Assembly (NCBI RefSeq): GCF_024623785.1
Contig: NZ_JANKBZ010000044.1
Location: 1-64,000, forward strand
Length of the DNA: 64,000 bases
Reading direction: 5' to 3'
Source of the DNA: Archangium lipolyticum
GTDB taxonomy: Bacteria; Myxococcota; Myxococcia; Myxococcales; Myxococcaceae
Each line of letters starts with the position of its first letter. Position 1 is the stretch's first letter. Both the position numbers and the translations under genes were made by a program. This document shows positions 50,212 to 58,670 of this stretch, in pieces. Below the pieces are notes generated by a model that was not told the DNA's origin, searched no databases, and saw only the letters and a list, made by a program, of their open reading frames with translations.

Positions 50212-51602
50212 AGCCCCAGGGCAGCCATGCACACGAGGATCGGCTGTTGGACTTCGCCTATGACGAGCTTCCGCCCACGGAGGCCCAGCAGATGGAGCAG
50301 CACGTGCAGGGCTGTGCGCGCTGCTCGGAGGCACTCCACGGCATTCGAGGGGTCCGCACCACCATGTCCCGGCTGCCGTTGGAGTCCGCGCCGGACGCGG
50401 GGTTGGAATCGCTGATGGCGTACGCGCAGCAGGCCGCGCGCCGGTCCGCGGCGGGGCCCGAGCCGGCGCCTCGCTGGTGGCGCCGCCTGCTGGCGCCCGC
50501 GCTGGGCATGGCGGCCGTGAGTGTCTTCGGGGTGGTGGTCTTCCAGGTGAACCGGGAGGTGGAACTGAGCCCGGTGCCGAGCCAGAAGGCGATCGCGCAG
50601 GAGCGGATCTCCGGCGAGAACAAGGACGAGACGAGCCCCCCGGTCCCCCCGCCAGCGCCCGCCGCGCCGGTCTCTCCCAGGGCCGAGCAGCTCCACGCGC
50701 AGTTCGACGAGGAGATGCGCGGGCGGGCGGACTGGTCCAACGCGGGGGCGGGCAGCCCGGGTGGTCTGCCGGAGAAGAAGGTCGCGAGAGGGGACGACAA
50801 GGGCCTGGGGAGCTTCGGGGGGTACTCGACGAAGGGGACATCGAGGGCCAAGCGCGAAGTGGCCGTGAGCAAGAGCCTGCCCTCGCCGTCGACCGCTCCG
50901 CGTGCTGAGCCCACTCCGGACTGGGATGGTGCGCAGGCACAAGAGCAGGTGGAGGCGGCCCCTGCGATAATAGATGGCCCCATTCCTGGCGGGTCTCAGC
51001 AGGCCGTGCGGTACGAGCCATCGGGCAATGCGTTGAAGATCGGCGGCTCCACCGCGCGTCCGACGTCGGTGGAGAGCGTCGCCTCGGCCGATGACTACGC
51101 GCAGCGGCAGGCCCCCGGGCGAGCCCAGGCACCAGCCGCCATGTCGCCGCCCCCGCCGCCCCCCCCGATGGAACAGCCTTCCATTGCGGCTGGGGCCGTG
51201 GTCCGGGCGGAGGGCATGGAAGCCCGGAAGGCGGAGGAGGCCGAGAGCCCGCGCGAGAAGGCCAGCGCCGCGAAGAGGGCACCTTCGCCGGCGGAGCTCT
51301 TGAGGCAGGCCGATGTGGCCTCGCGTTCCGGGGACAAGGAGCAGGAGGTTGCCTTCCTGCGTGCGGCGCTGACCGCCGGAGCCCAAGGGGCGCAGTTGGT
51401 GGATGCGCTCTCCCGACTCTGTGAGGCGGAGTTCGAGCTGGGCCGGCGTCAGAGCGCCATCGACATCTGCAGACGGCTGATCAGGGAGGCACCCGGCTCG
51501 CGGGCGGCCCGGCTCGCGCAGAGCCGGCTGGAGGGCGAGCTCCTGTCGCCCGCGGACGAGGCCGGCAGCGAGTCCAAGAGCGCCGCCCCCGAGACGAAGT
51601 AG
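50208..51602 (+). CDS. zinc-finger anti-sigma factor with C-terminal TPR-like region
   Basis: This is a 464-residue membrane protein. The N-terminus has the anti-sigma zinc motif H32-x3-C36-x2-C39 (QHVQGCARC), then one membrane helix near 100-122 (LLAPALGMAAVSVFGVVVFQV). A long disordered Pro/Ala/Gly-rich region follows and ends in a helical TPR-like part (about 370-450, LLRQADVASRSGDKEQEVAFLRAAL and LCEAEFELGRRQSAIDICRRL). The cytoplasmic part should hold the ECF sigma factor and the outer part may sense envelope state. Most such anti-sigma factors are shorter. A palindromic element follows the stop. Confidence 0.88.
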   Translation: MKPQGSHAHEDRLLDFAYDELPPTEAQQMEQHVQGCARCSEALHGIRGVRTTMSRLPLESAPDAGLESLMAYAQQAARRSAAGPEPAPRWWRRLLAPALGMAAVSVFGVVVFQVNREVELSPVPSQKAIAQERISGENKDETSPPVPPPAPAAPVSPRAEQLHAQFDEEMRGRADWSNAGAGSPGGLPEKKVARGDDKGLGSFGGYSTKGTSRAKREVAVSKSLPSPSTAPRAEPTPDWDGAQAQEQVEAAPAIIDGPIPGGSQQAVRYEPSGNALKIGGSTARPTSVESVASADDYAQRQAPGRAQAPAAMSPPPPPPPMEQPSIAAGAVVRAEGMEARKAEEAESPREKASAAKRAPSPAELLRQADVASRSGDKEQEVAFLRAALTAGAQGAQLVDALSRLCEAEFELGRRQSAIDICRRLIREAPGSRAARLAQSRLEGELLSPADEAGSESKSAAPETK

Positions 51603-51620
51603 GGGAACAAAAACAACCCT

Positions 51621-51655
51621 CCCTCTCCCTCTGGGAGAGGGTCGGGGTGAGGGTA
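51621..51655 (+). repeat. dispersed palindromic element, copy 5
   Basis: CCCTCTCCC (51621-51629), a TCT loop and GGGAGAGGG (51633-51641) are followed by TCGGGGTGAGGGTA. It begins 18 bases after the anti-sigma stop and has that gene's orientation. Confidence 0.85.
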
Positions 51656-51695
51656 TCCGTCCCCAGGTTCCCTCGTTCGTGTCACCTCCGCCGGG

Positions 51696-52451
51696 TCAAG
51701 GAGTCGGGTGCGCACCGCTCTCGGGACCCATGGGCAGGTCCGGGTTGAAGGCCCCGCGGAAGACGATGTCCTCGCCCTTGGGATCGCGCAGGAGCCAGGG
51801 CTCGCCGGAGGGGGAAATCCCCACGGGGTGGAGCTCATAGGCGACGCCGCCCTCCATGACGTGGAGCAGCAGGGTGCCGGGAGGCACATTCGAGGGCAGG
51901 GCATCCGGCGAGTCGATCTTCTGTATCCGGAAGTGCAGGGGCGCGAACGAGCGGGTACGAACCGGAGTGGTCTGGCCGAGGGTCACCTGCTGGAGGGCCG
52001 ACTCCCAGGAGACGAGGTCCTCGGGAGCGGAGCCATGGCTCTGCAACTCGCTCACGGAGCGGCCATGGAGATCTCTCGCGACGCGGAGGATCTTCAGGTT
52101 GGCGGAGTCGGCGGTGCGCCCGGCGACCACCACGCCCTCTCGGTTGCTCCAGCTGGCGAGCGCCAGACCACCGAGGATGAGCAGGGACCAGAACACCCGC
52201 GCGCTGCGCCCGCGCAGGAACTGCACGAGCACGGCGGTCATGCCCACGAGGGAGGCGAGTACGGCCAGCAACAACACCGGGCGAGGGGGAGGGCCGGCGT
52301 GGAAGGGCTGGAGCTGCGAGTGGAGCAGGTGCTGAGCCTCGGGCCAGCCCGACACGAAGCAGATGGCCGTGAAGCCCGCGAAGACGATCGCGTGGACGAG
52401 CCGGAGAGGCAGGGAAGAATCCTGCCGCACGGAAGAGGAAGACGGCTTCAC
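51696..52451 (-). CDS. Tad-operon membrane protein, unknown family
   Basis: This is a 251-residue protein with three predicted membrane helices (residues about 15-35, 58-75 and 84-100). A C-terminal soluble domain of about 150 residues has LHFRIQKIDSPDAL and LLLHVMEGGVAYELHPVG strands and no motif I know. The GTG start at 52451 overlaps the stop of the small Flp-like gene by four bases (GTGA), which decides it. It is last in the leftward operon. It may anchor or regulate the Tad apparatus. Confidence 0.68.
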   Translation of the reverse strand: MKPSSSSVRQDSSLPLRLVHAIVFAGFTAICFVSGWPEAQHLLHSQLQPFHAGPPPRPVLLLAVLASLVGMTAVLVQFLRGRSARVFWSLLILGGLALASWSNREGVVVAGRTADSANLKILRVARDLHGRSVSELQSHGSAPEDLVSWESALQQVTLGQTTPVRTRSFAPLHFRIQKIDSPDALPSNVPPGTLLLHVMEGGVAYELHPVGISPSGEPWLLRDPKGEDIVFRGAFNPDLPMGPESGAHPTP

Positions 52452-52675
52452 GGGAACGGCAGGTTCAGCACGAAGTAGAACGAGTCGTAATAAATCTGGT
52501 ACGCGCGCAGGAAGACGTCGATGACGTTCATCTCCTCCTTCCCGTTGCCCAGGTCGACGCTCATCAAGACGATGAGCCCGAACAAGAGGATCCAGTTGAG
52601 GAAGGAGTACTCGACCATCGCCTGTCCACGAGGATGACGGCGGCGGAGCGAGGTGGGGCGAGAGGGGGTCTTCAT
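52448..52675 (-). CDS. Flp-pilin-like small protein with class III prepilin signal
   Basis: This is a 75-residue protein with a short basic N-terminal leader (RRRHPRG) followed by QAMVEYSFLNWILLFGLIVLM. Cleavage after the Gly would leave a Glu at +5 and Tyr at +6, the G/xxxxEY site of Flp pilins and TadE-type pseudopilins. The mature part would be about 57 residues with one hydrophobic helix and a Tyr-rich end (AYQIYYDSFYF). This fits a Flp-type pilin or minor pilin. It overlaps both neighbours by four bases and lies inside an operon of Tad proteins. The usual separate flp gene is not seen elsewhere in the window. Confidence 0.68.
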   Translation of the reverse strand: MKTPSRPTSLRRRHPRGQAMVEYSFLNWILLFGLIVLMSVDLGNGKEEMNVIDVFLRAYQIYYDSFYFVLNLPFP

Positions 52676-53469
52676 GGGCGGTTCTCCTGCGGACCCGAAG
52701 CGGTACCAGACTGGGGCAGGGGTTGGAAGTGGGGCGGCAGGTTGCTGGCCGGCTCCAAAGTGATCTTCTTGTCACTCGGGGCGGGAGGCACCATGCGCGG
52801 TTTGGCGTCCACGCCGTAGTCGCGCACCTCCATCGTGTACCGGACGGGAGGCAGCTCGATCTTCGCCAGACGCAGGATGGGAATCTCGCGGCTGAGCCAA
52901 TAGCGCTTGAGGACGAGCTGGCGGTGGCGGACCTCCAGGGGCTCGGCCGTCACGGTGCCCGCGAGCGTCATGACGCGGGCGGGCTTGCCCCGGTTCACGC
53001 TCGTGCCCTGGCCAGCGGGCAGCTGCGCCGTGGGAGGGGGGAGGGGAGGCTGGGACGTGTCCTTCTCGGGTGTGCCGACGAAGAACGGCATGGCGCCCGT
53101 GTCCACCTCCTGCAGCTTCTCGAAGCCCTGGGTGGCAAACAGGCGGGAGATGCCTTCCCGGCGCAGCCCGGTGTCGCGGGCCACCAGCATGAGGAACTGG
53201 GCCAGGGGGGCCTTCAGCTCCGCGTGCTCACCGAACTCCAGCTCCACCCACACCGCGTCGCGGCCCTGGACATCCTTCTGCTCGGCGACGACGGCCAGAC
53301 GCATGAAGCCCTCGGTGGGGCCGCCATTCATCTGGTACGTCACCCACTCGCCCACGCGCGCATCCATCCGCTCGGGGGCGGCCTCGAAGAGCAGCCGCCC
53401 CTCGCGCGACACCTCCGCCGGCACGGCGCCCAGCAGCGCCAGCGACAAGGCGTACACGAGCGCGCTCAT
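52672..53469 (-). CDS. secreted protein of the Tad operon, unknown
   Basis: This is a 265-residue protein with a short N-terminal hydrophobic region (signal peptide, about residues 1-18). It contains beta-strand-rich stretches (RVGEWVTYQMNG, DAVWVELEFGE and ELPPVRYTMEVRDYG) and a Pro-rich loop. It may be a periplasmic or outer-membrane accessory of the apparatus; no family is recognised. It overlaps the Flp-like gene and the next upstream gene by four bases each. The ATG at 53469 is the one that overlaps the upstream stop. Confidence 0.65.
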   Translation of the reverse strand: MSALVYALSLALLGAVPAEVSREGRLLFEAAPERMDARVGEWVTYQMNGGPTEGFMRLAVVAEQKDVQGRDAVWVELEFGEHAELKAPLAQFLMLVARDTGLRREGISRLFATQGFEKLQEVDTGAMPFFVGTPEKDTSQPPLPPPTAQLPAGQGTSVNRGKPARVMTLAGTVTAEPLEVRHRQLVLKRYWLSREIPILRLAKIELPPVRYTMEVRDYGVDAKPRMVPPAPSDKKITLEPASNLPPHFQPLPQSGTASGPQENRP

Positions 53470-54239
53470 GGCTTCTTCTCCTTCAGGAGGCCCGCGCGGA
53501 TGGCCTCCTCGCGTGCCTGGCGCACGGCATCCGCGTTGGGCATGCCGTCGGGCCGATCCGTCCCCACCCACGTCTGGGAGATGGCCACCCGCGAGGGCTC
53601 CAGCTCCACCAGGGTGGTGAGCGTCTGCTCGGCCCCGCGTGCGTACTCGAGGACGAGGGTGCGCTGACGATCCAGCGTGCCGCCGGACTCGCGCACCGGC
53701 TTGTAGCCGGCGGCGGTGAACTTGGAGGCGAGCTCCTGGCGCACGGTGTCCAGGCCGCGCTCCACCACCTGCGTGCGGTGCCGCGAGCCTCCGGCCTCAT
53801 CGCGCGTGCCGACGTCGGCGCTGAAGAGCGCGCCCTCCACCTGGATGAAGGGGCCCTTCCCGGCGTCGGGGGGCTTCTCGTACAGCCACAGGTCCTTCAG
53901 CACGGTGAAGCCCACCGTCTTGCCCATATGGGTGCGCAGCACCACCGCGCGCTGGAGTCCCTCGCGCGTGTAGAAGGCCGAGACCACCCCTTCCTGCTTG
54001 AAGTCGCCGCTGGCGACGACGGGGTAGCCCTGCTTCCGCCAGAGGTCGGTGAAGTACCTGGCCACCTTCACCATCGGGTCCGTCGTGGTGAAGTAGGCCA
54101 TGCGGTGGTACTGGCCGCCGATGAGCAGATCATTGCCGATCCGCGTGTGCACGGTGCCGGGGTAGACTGCGAGCTCCTGCTCCGCTCGCGATGGAGCGGC
54201 CCACAGCAGGAGCAGGGTGAGGAGGAGGCTTACTCGCAC
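53466..54239 (-). CDS. secreted protein of the Tad operon, unknown
   Basis: This is a 257-residue exported protein (signal peptide about 1-19, ending SRA). Two similar alpha/beta halves can be discerned, each with a TDLWRKQGY-like or LASKFTAAGYKPV-like stretch. The GTG start at 54239 is used because the signal peptide begins there; it overlaps the TadE-like gene by ten bases. It shares some general features with the next protein in being secreted and in the same operon. Function is unknown; a periplasmic assembly role is possible. Confidence 0.65.
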   Translation of the reverse strand: MRVSLLLTLLLLWAAPSRAEQELAVYPGTVHTRIGNDLLIGGQYHRMAYFTTTDPMVKVARYFTDLWRKQGYPVVASGDFKQEGVVSAFYTREGLQRAVVLRTHMGKTVGFTVLKDLWLYEKPPDAGKGPFIQVEGALFSADVGTRDEAGGSRHRTQVVERGLDTVRQELASKFTAAGYKPVRESGGTLDRQRTLVLEYARGAEQTLTTLVELEPSRVAISQTWVGTDRPDGMPNADAVRQAREEAIRAGLLKEKKP

Positions 54240-55375
54240 GTGACCTTCTGCTGGTTCTTGTCCTGGTTCATGCTGGGATCGCCCTTGGGCGTGTTGGGCA
54301 TGTCGGCCTGCATGTTCTTGCAGCCCATGAAGTTCTCGCCACGGGCCATGAAGACCTTCCGGTAGAGCGAGCTGTCGTACGCCTGGGTGTCGCGGAAGGG
54401 AGCGGTATCGAAGCAGCGCTGCTCCGGGTCGTCCAGGCCGGGATAGCTGTTCAGGTTGTTGAGCCCCAGGGGGGCGCCGTGCTTGCTCTTGTTGCAGTCG
54501 CGGGCGCTCTCGCCGGGCTTGTAGTTGTGAGCCACCACGAAGGGGCCGAGGAAGTCGGGGAGGACGAAGTTGGCCACCTCGCTGAGCTGCCCCAGGCCCA
54601 CCTGGTCCAGGTAGTTGCCGACACCCAGGAACTTCATCCGGTCCACCTGCAGGTAGAGGCCATGGTCGGAGCCACCGCCGTGCACACCGGCCCGCTTGGA
54701 CTTCACCAGGGCATCGCCGCCGTCGGGCAGCTGCCAGCCGTTCGCGATGAGCGTGAAGCGGTTCTTCACCTGCATGTTGCCCAGGTCCCTGCCGCCCCAG
54801 TTGTCCACGGTGAAGAAGCCCTTGTCCTCCTGCTGCAGGTAGTTCCTGGGCAGCCCGATGCTGGTGAGCCTGCTGCGGATCTCCACCTCCACCTGTCCCT
54901 TGGTGTTGAAGCGGAAGTGCTCGAGGAAGTAGTTGAGCGTCTTGCCCACCGCGGAGGCCGCCTCGGCGCCCTGTCCGCCCGAGCCCTCGAAGACGCGGGT
55001 CAGGTCGATCCCCGCCACGGTCTGGTTCTTGATGGTCACCTGCGCCGGAGCGGCGCGCACCATGGTGCCGAACCTACCCTCGGGCTCGATGGAGTCGAGG
55101 TCCTGGTAGCGCTCGGAGGCCTCCTTCACCGAGGCCATCATGGCGACGTCGAAGGCCTTCTCGTGGTCCGCGTTGCCGTAGTCGCTCAGGGCGTAGCTCG
55201 TCATCTCCCAGGCGACGTACCGGCTGGCCTCCTGCAGCTTGAGCTTGGCCCGGATGATCTCGCTCAGGAAGATGCTGAACATCAGGATGGAGACGAGCAG
55301 CGGCACCACGAGCGCGAACTCGACGATGGCGGCGCCACGCTGGGACGGCTTGCGATGTGCGTGGGGGCGGAGCAT
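54230..55375 (-). CDS. TadE-like pseudopilin
   Basis: This is a 381-residue protein. The N-terminus has basic leader residues followed by QRG and AAIVEFALVVPLLVSILM, so a Glu lies at +5 of the predicted prepilin-peptidase site (G/AAIVEF). One long N-terminal helix and a large periplasmic domain follow. TadE-like pseudopilins are minor components of Tad pili. It is larger than typical TadE (about 150-200 residues). Its start at 55375 gives the short leader. It sits between TadG and the secreted genes. Confidence 0.8.
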   Translation of the reverse strand: MLRPHAHRKPSQRGAAIVEFALVVPLLVSILMFSIFLSEIIRAKLKLQEASRYVAWEMTSYALSDYGNADHEKAFDVAMMASVKEASERYQDLDSIEPEGRFGTMVRAAPAQVTIKNQTVAGIDLTRVFEGSGGQGAEAASAVGKTLNYFLEHFRFNTKGQVEVEIRSRLTSIGLPRNYLQQEDKGFFTVDNWGGRDLGNMQVKNRFTLIANGWQLPDGGDALVKSKRAGVHGGGSDHGLYLQVDRMKFLGVGNYLDQVGLGQLSEVANFVLPDFLGPFVVAHNYKPGESARDCNKSKHGAPLGLNNLNSYPGLDDPEQRCFDTAPFRDTQAYDSSLYRKVFMARGENFMGCKNMQADMPNTPKGDPSMNQDKNQQKVTCE

Positions 55376-55383
55376 GGCGGGCC

Positions 55384-57411
55384 TCAGTGGGTGATGATCT
55401 TCGCCGGCGAGTCCTTGATGGCGTTGGGCAGCGCGTCCGCCAGCTTGTTGACCAGCGGCAGCTGATCCTTGCCCTGCCACACGGCCGCCAGACGGGGCCG
55501 CCAGTAGGGGTTGAAGAAGTTGGGCTGCTCGGTCCAGTTGCCGGGCCGGTGGTAGTACGTCTGGCCGCGCGAGATGACGTTCATCCCCGTCACCAGATCC
55601 CACCCGGCGACGGAGATCTTCTTCCGGTCGTTGTCCAGCTCCAGCGTCGTGGGTGACTGGCCGAAGGAGAACTTGAGCTTCCCGCTGGAGTTGAGCCGGC
55701 CCGGCCCGCTGTACGTGGCGCCGGTGGCGTCGGGCTTCTTGTTGTGCAGCTGCTGGGTGTCCTTGTTGAGCATCACCCAGGTGGAGGGCTGGTTGAAGTC
55801 GTCCTTGCGCTCGGCCATGGCGGTGGTGCTGGCATCGTCGCCAGCGCCTCCCACGCAGTCCTTCGCGTAGTCACCCGGCTCGAAGTGGGGGAAGGGAGCC
55901 AGACCCTCCCAGGGGTGGTTGTCGTCGTCCGGGTCGATGCGGACGTTGGCCACGAAGATGGACATGTCGTCGAAGACGCACTTGCCGAGCACCTTCGCGA
56001 GGCAGGGCCTGGACTCGTAGAGACCCACGTTCCGGTCATCCTGGGTCCTGGCCTGCCCGGGGAAGACCACCCGCCAGTGGATGCCGTTCTCGCGCAGGTC
56101 CGTCCGGCTCATGGCCCAGATGCTGGTCTTGAGCGTGTCGTTCTTCTCCTCGCGCGGATCGCCCCAGCAGTCGCGCCAGGTCCGCCCGTCGTCCGAGTCC
56201 GGCGTCTTGGGGCAGCGGAAGGGGTTGTTGATGTTGGCGATGCCGATGTCGATCTGGGACGGTCCCGGCAGCTTGATGTAGTACGGGTCATCCGCGCCGA
56301 GCACGTCGCCCTGGCCGAGCATGCCCATGGGCAGGTTGGGCAGGTCATTGGCCTCGCGGATCTTGTTGCGGCGCTTGGAGGCATCGCCCTTGGTGGCCTC
56401 CATGCCGCCGAAGCCGAGCCGGTAGGTGAGGAAGCGCGTCTGGCCCCACTTGGGGAAGTCGTTGAGGACGGACTCCAGCGGCTTGAGCCAGTTGGGGATG
56501 GGCATGAGACTGCCCAGCCGGCGGTCGGTGACCATCGTCTCCGGGCAGATGCCGGTCTTCGAATCGCACGGGAAGCGCGTGGCGTTGGTGATGCCCGCCA
56601 TCACCCGCTTGGCCCGGGCCACCTTGTCGGTCTCGTCACGCTTCGTCGGATCCAACGGATCGAACGGGTTGACGGGGCTGAGGGGCGTGCCGTTGGCCTC
56701 CTTGTAGTGCGTGCGGTTGTAGAGGCACTGGTTGATGAGTCCCGCCACCGTCTGCGGGATGAGCGAGTCCACGTTGGGATCGTTCTCCTTGATGATGGCG
56801 TTGGAGGTCCCGAAGACGTACGAGGACGTGGAAATCATCACCGCCGTGGCCGCGCCGGCCATCACCGAGTTGAGTGTCCGGTGTCCTGGCACCACCACCG
56901 TACCGATGATCTCGTCGATGGGTTCCAGCACCCCCTTCATGAGGAGCAGCATCCCCCGGAGGATGGTGTAGATGGTGTCCAGCGCCTTCATGATGATGCC
57001 GATGTAGGGCAGCTTGTCGAGGACGGCGCAGATGAGCTTCCAGACCCCGCTGCGGCTGTCCTTGGGGAAGCACGGGCCGATGGTGCGCATGAGCCCGAAG
57101 ACGTCCGTCAGGAAGGCCTGGACGAAGAAGATGAACGAGTCCAGCGACTGCCACAGCATCGCCGACACGTAGTGGGACACCTGCGTGCGGTTGGTGAACG
57201 CGTAGAAGTTGAACGCGCGCGCCTCCATGGCCGCCGTGGAATAGGCCGCCGCGTCCGCCGTGTTCTGCAGGCGGATCCGCTCGTGCACGCCGTGCCCGAT
57301 GTTGACCGTGGTGATGAGCGCGATGCTCAGGATGAGCATCAGCACACAGGCGAGAACGAGCGCCTGGCCTTCCTGGCGCTCGAGGCTACGTCGGAGAGCG
57401 CGGGTCATCAT
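55384..57411 (-). CDS. TadG-like membrane protein
   Basis: This is a 675-residue protein whose N-terminus is the Tad-family segment EGQALVLACVLMLILSIALI, followed by the typical RIRLQNTADAAAYSTAAMEAR block. TadG-type proteins normally have this start and a von Willebrand domain; here the remainder is long, with no clear VWA motif and several membrane-like stretches (residues about 75-180). It lacks the Glu at +5 that the neighbouring pseudopilins have. It may be a large anchoring or minor pilin protein. It is eight bases from the TadE-like gene downstream. Confidence 0.75.
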   Translation of the reverse strand: MMTRALRRSLERQEGQALVLACVLMLILSIALITTVNIGHGVHERIRLQNTADAAAYSTAAMEARAFNFYAFTNRTQVSHYVSAMLWQSLDSFIFFVQAFLTDVFGLMRTIGPCFPKDSRSGVWKLICAVLDKLPYIGIIMKALDTIYTILRGMLLLMKGVLEPIDEIIGTVVVPGHRTLNSVMAGAATAVMISTSSYVFGTSNAIIKENDPNVDSLIPQTVAGLINQCLYNRTHYKEANGTPLSPVNPFDPLDPTKRDETDKVARAKRVMAGITNATRFPCDSKTGICPETMVTDRRLGSLMPIPNWLKPLESVLNDFPKWGQTRFLTYRLGFGGMEATKGDASKRRNKIREANDLPNLPMGMLGQGDVLGADDPYYIKLPGPSQIDIGIANINNPFRCPKTPDSDDGRTWRDCWGDPREEKNDTLKTSIWAMSRTDLRENGIHWRVVFPGQARTQDDRNVGLYESRPCLAKVLGKCVFDDMSIFVANVRIDPDDDNHPWEGLAPFPHFEPGDYAKDCVGGAGDDASTTAMAERKDDFNQPSTWVMLNKDTQQLHNKKPDATGATYSGPGRLNSSGKLKFSFGQSPTTLELDNDRKKISVAGWDLVTGMNVISRGQTYYHRPGNWTEQPNFFNPYWRPRLAAVWQGKDQLPLVNKLADALPNAIKDSPAKIITH

Positions 57412-57415
57412 GGCG

Positions 57416-58408
57416 TCACAGTCCCCAGTCCGGGTTCAGATGCATCAACCACTTGTAATAGAAGTTCGACTGCATCCTCATGCTGTAGGTGGCCGTCAGC
57501 GGGATGAAGTAGCGCTTGCCCACCAGCTTCGAGATGAGCGGGATGCTCCCGGTGGCCAGCCCCCACAGCACGGACATCTCCACCGTGTAGAGCGTGTTGT
57601 AGCCCTTCTGGTGATCCAACCCGCGCACCGGCACCATCGCCACGTCCTTCATCCCGCCCTGGCGGTTGGTGAGGAGCGCCCTGGAGTTCACCGAGGGCTT
57701 GTAGATGGCTCCTCCCAGCGACACGCCCGCGTTCGCCGCCCACCACGAGGTGAAGATGATCCAGTTGGCGAAGGGCACCCGGAGCTCGTACCAGTAGCGC
57801 ACCCGCACGCTCAGCACCGTGGCCTTGCGGAACACCTCCTCGTCGTTGTCCGGCAGCGGGAGGTTGAAGAACTTGGCGATCTTCGCCTCCAGCTCCGGCA
57901 CCTCCGGGTAGGAGTCCGGCCCGTCGAAGTCCATCTCCCGCCAGTTGATGGCCGAGCGCAGCTTCCACACGCTCTGCACCGGCGAGTACCAGGACGGGTT
58001 CACCGTATCCACGCGCACCTGGCCGAAGAGGTTGGAGCCGTTCACCGACGCCGGCACCACCGAGTTCTTGTTGGGCCAGGCCAGCAGCTGCAGTGCCTCG
58101 TCGTAGAGCTGTGCCAGCGCCCACGTCTTGGCCAGCTTCGGCAGGTCATCCGTGCGGCCCATGGTGGGCAGCAGCGCCAGGATGGCCGCGTCGTGCATGC
58201 GCTCGTTGTTGCCGTTCCAGACGATCCCCGTGCGCGCCGCGCAGTACGCCGCGTACTCGGTCATCAGCTTGGCGTGCTGCATCATCGTCAGCTGGATGAT
58301 GCCCAGGCCCAGGAACACCATCAGGGGCAGCACCAGCGCGGATTCGACCGCGGCCTGCCCGGATTCCCGGGTTCGGTGGGGGGGGGTGGAAACCATGAAT
58401 GCCGCCAT
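57416..58408 (-). CDS. TadE-like pseudopilin, first gene of the leftward operon
   Basis: This is a 330-residue protein. The N-terminus reads RESG then QAAVESALVLPLMVFLGLG, again with Glu at +5 of a G/xxxxE site. The QHAKLMTEYAAYCAARTG helix that follows is typical of TadE/TadG-type proteins. It has one helix and a large periplasmic domain. It is followed four bases later by the TadG-like gene. The ATG at 58408 is used; one at 58396 would shorten the leader. It is divergent from cpaB. Confidence 0.8.
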   Translation of the reverse strand: MAAFMVSTPPHRTRESGQAAVESALVLPLMVFLGLGIIQLTMMQHAKLMTEYAAYCAARTGIVWNGNNERMHDAAILALLPTMGRTDDLPKLAKTWALAQLYDEALQLLAWPNKNSVVPASVNGSNLFGQVRVDTVNPSWYSPVQSVWKLRSAINWREMDFDGPDSYPEVPELEAKIAKFFNLPLPDNDEEVFRKATVLSVRVRYWYELRVPFANWIIFTSWWAANAGVSLGGAIYKPSVNSRALLTNRQGGMKDVAMVPVRGLDHQKGYNTLYTVEMSVLWGLATGSIPLISKLVGKRYFIPLTATYSMRMQSNFYYKWLMHLNPDWGL

Positions 58409-58537
58409 CTAGCGACATTCGTGCCACGACTTCCATCCGTCAGGTGGACGACGATAGAAGGGTCTCCCCAGAGGGACGGACGGGGCTCGGATCCGGGACG
58501 GCAAGCCGTCAGAACGGCTTAATCCGTGAGGGTGACT

Positions 58538-58567
58538 TTGACACCCCGCATGACAGGTGGATAACAT
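58538..58567 (+). promoter_or_regulatory. candidate promoter of cpaB
   Basis: TTGACA at 58538-58543 and TAACAT at 58562-58567 (18-base spacer) match sigma-70 promoters, about 100 bases before the cpaB ATG. It lies in the 262-base divergent region shared with the leftward Tad operon. Confidence 0.45.
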
Positions 58568-58670
58568 CCCACCCCGCTGACGCCCCCCGGGCTCCCATCT
58601 TGAGTGCAGCTCTCCCACCCATGAGTACCCGCCCCCCTGGCGTCCCCCGCTTTCTGGAGGTCCTCGAGAC

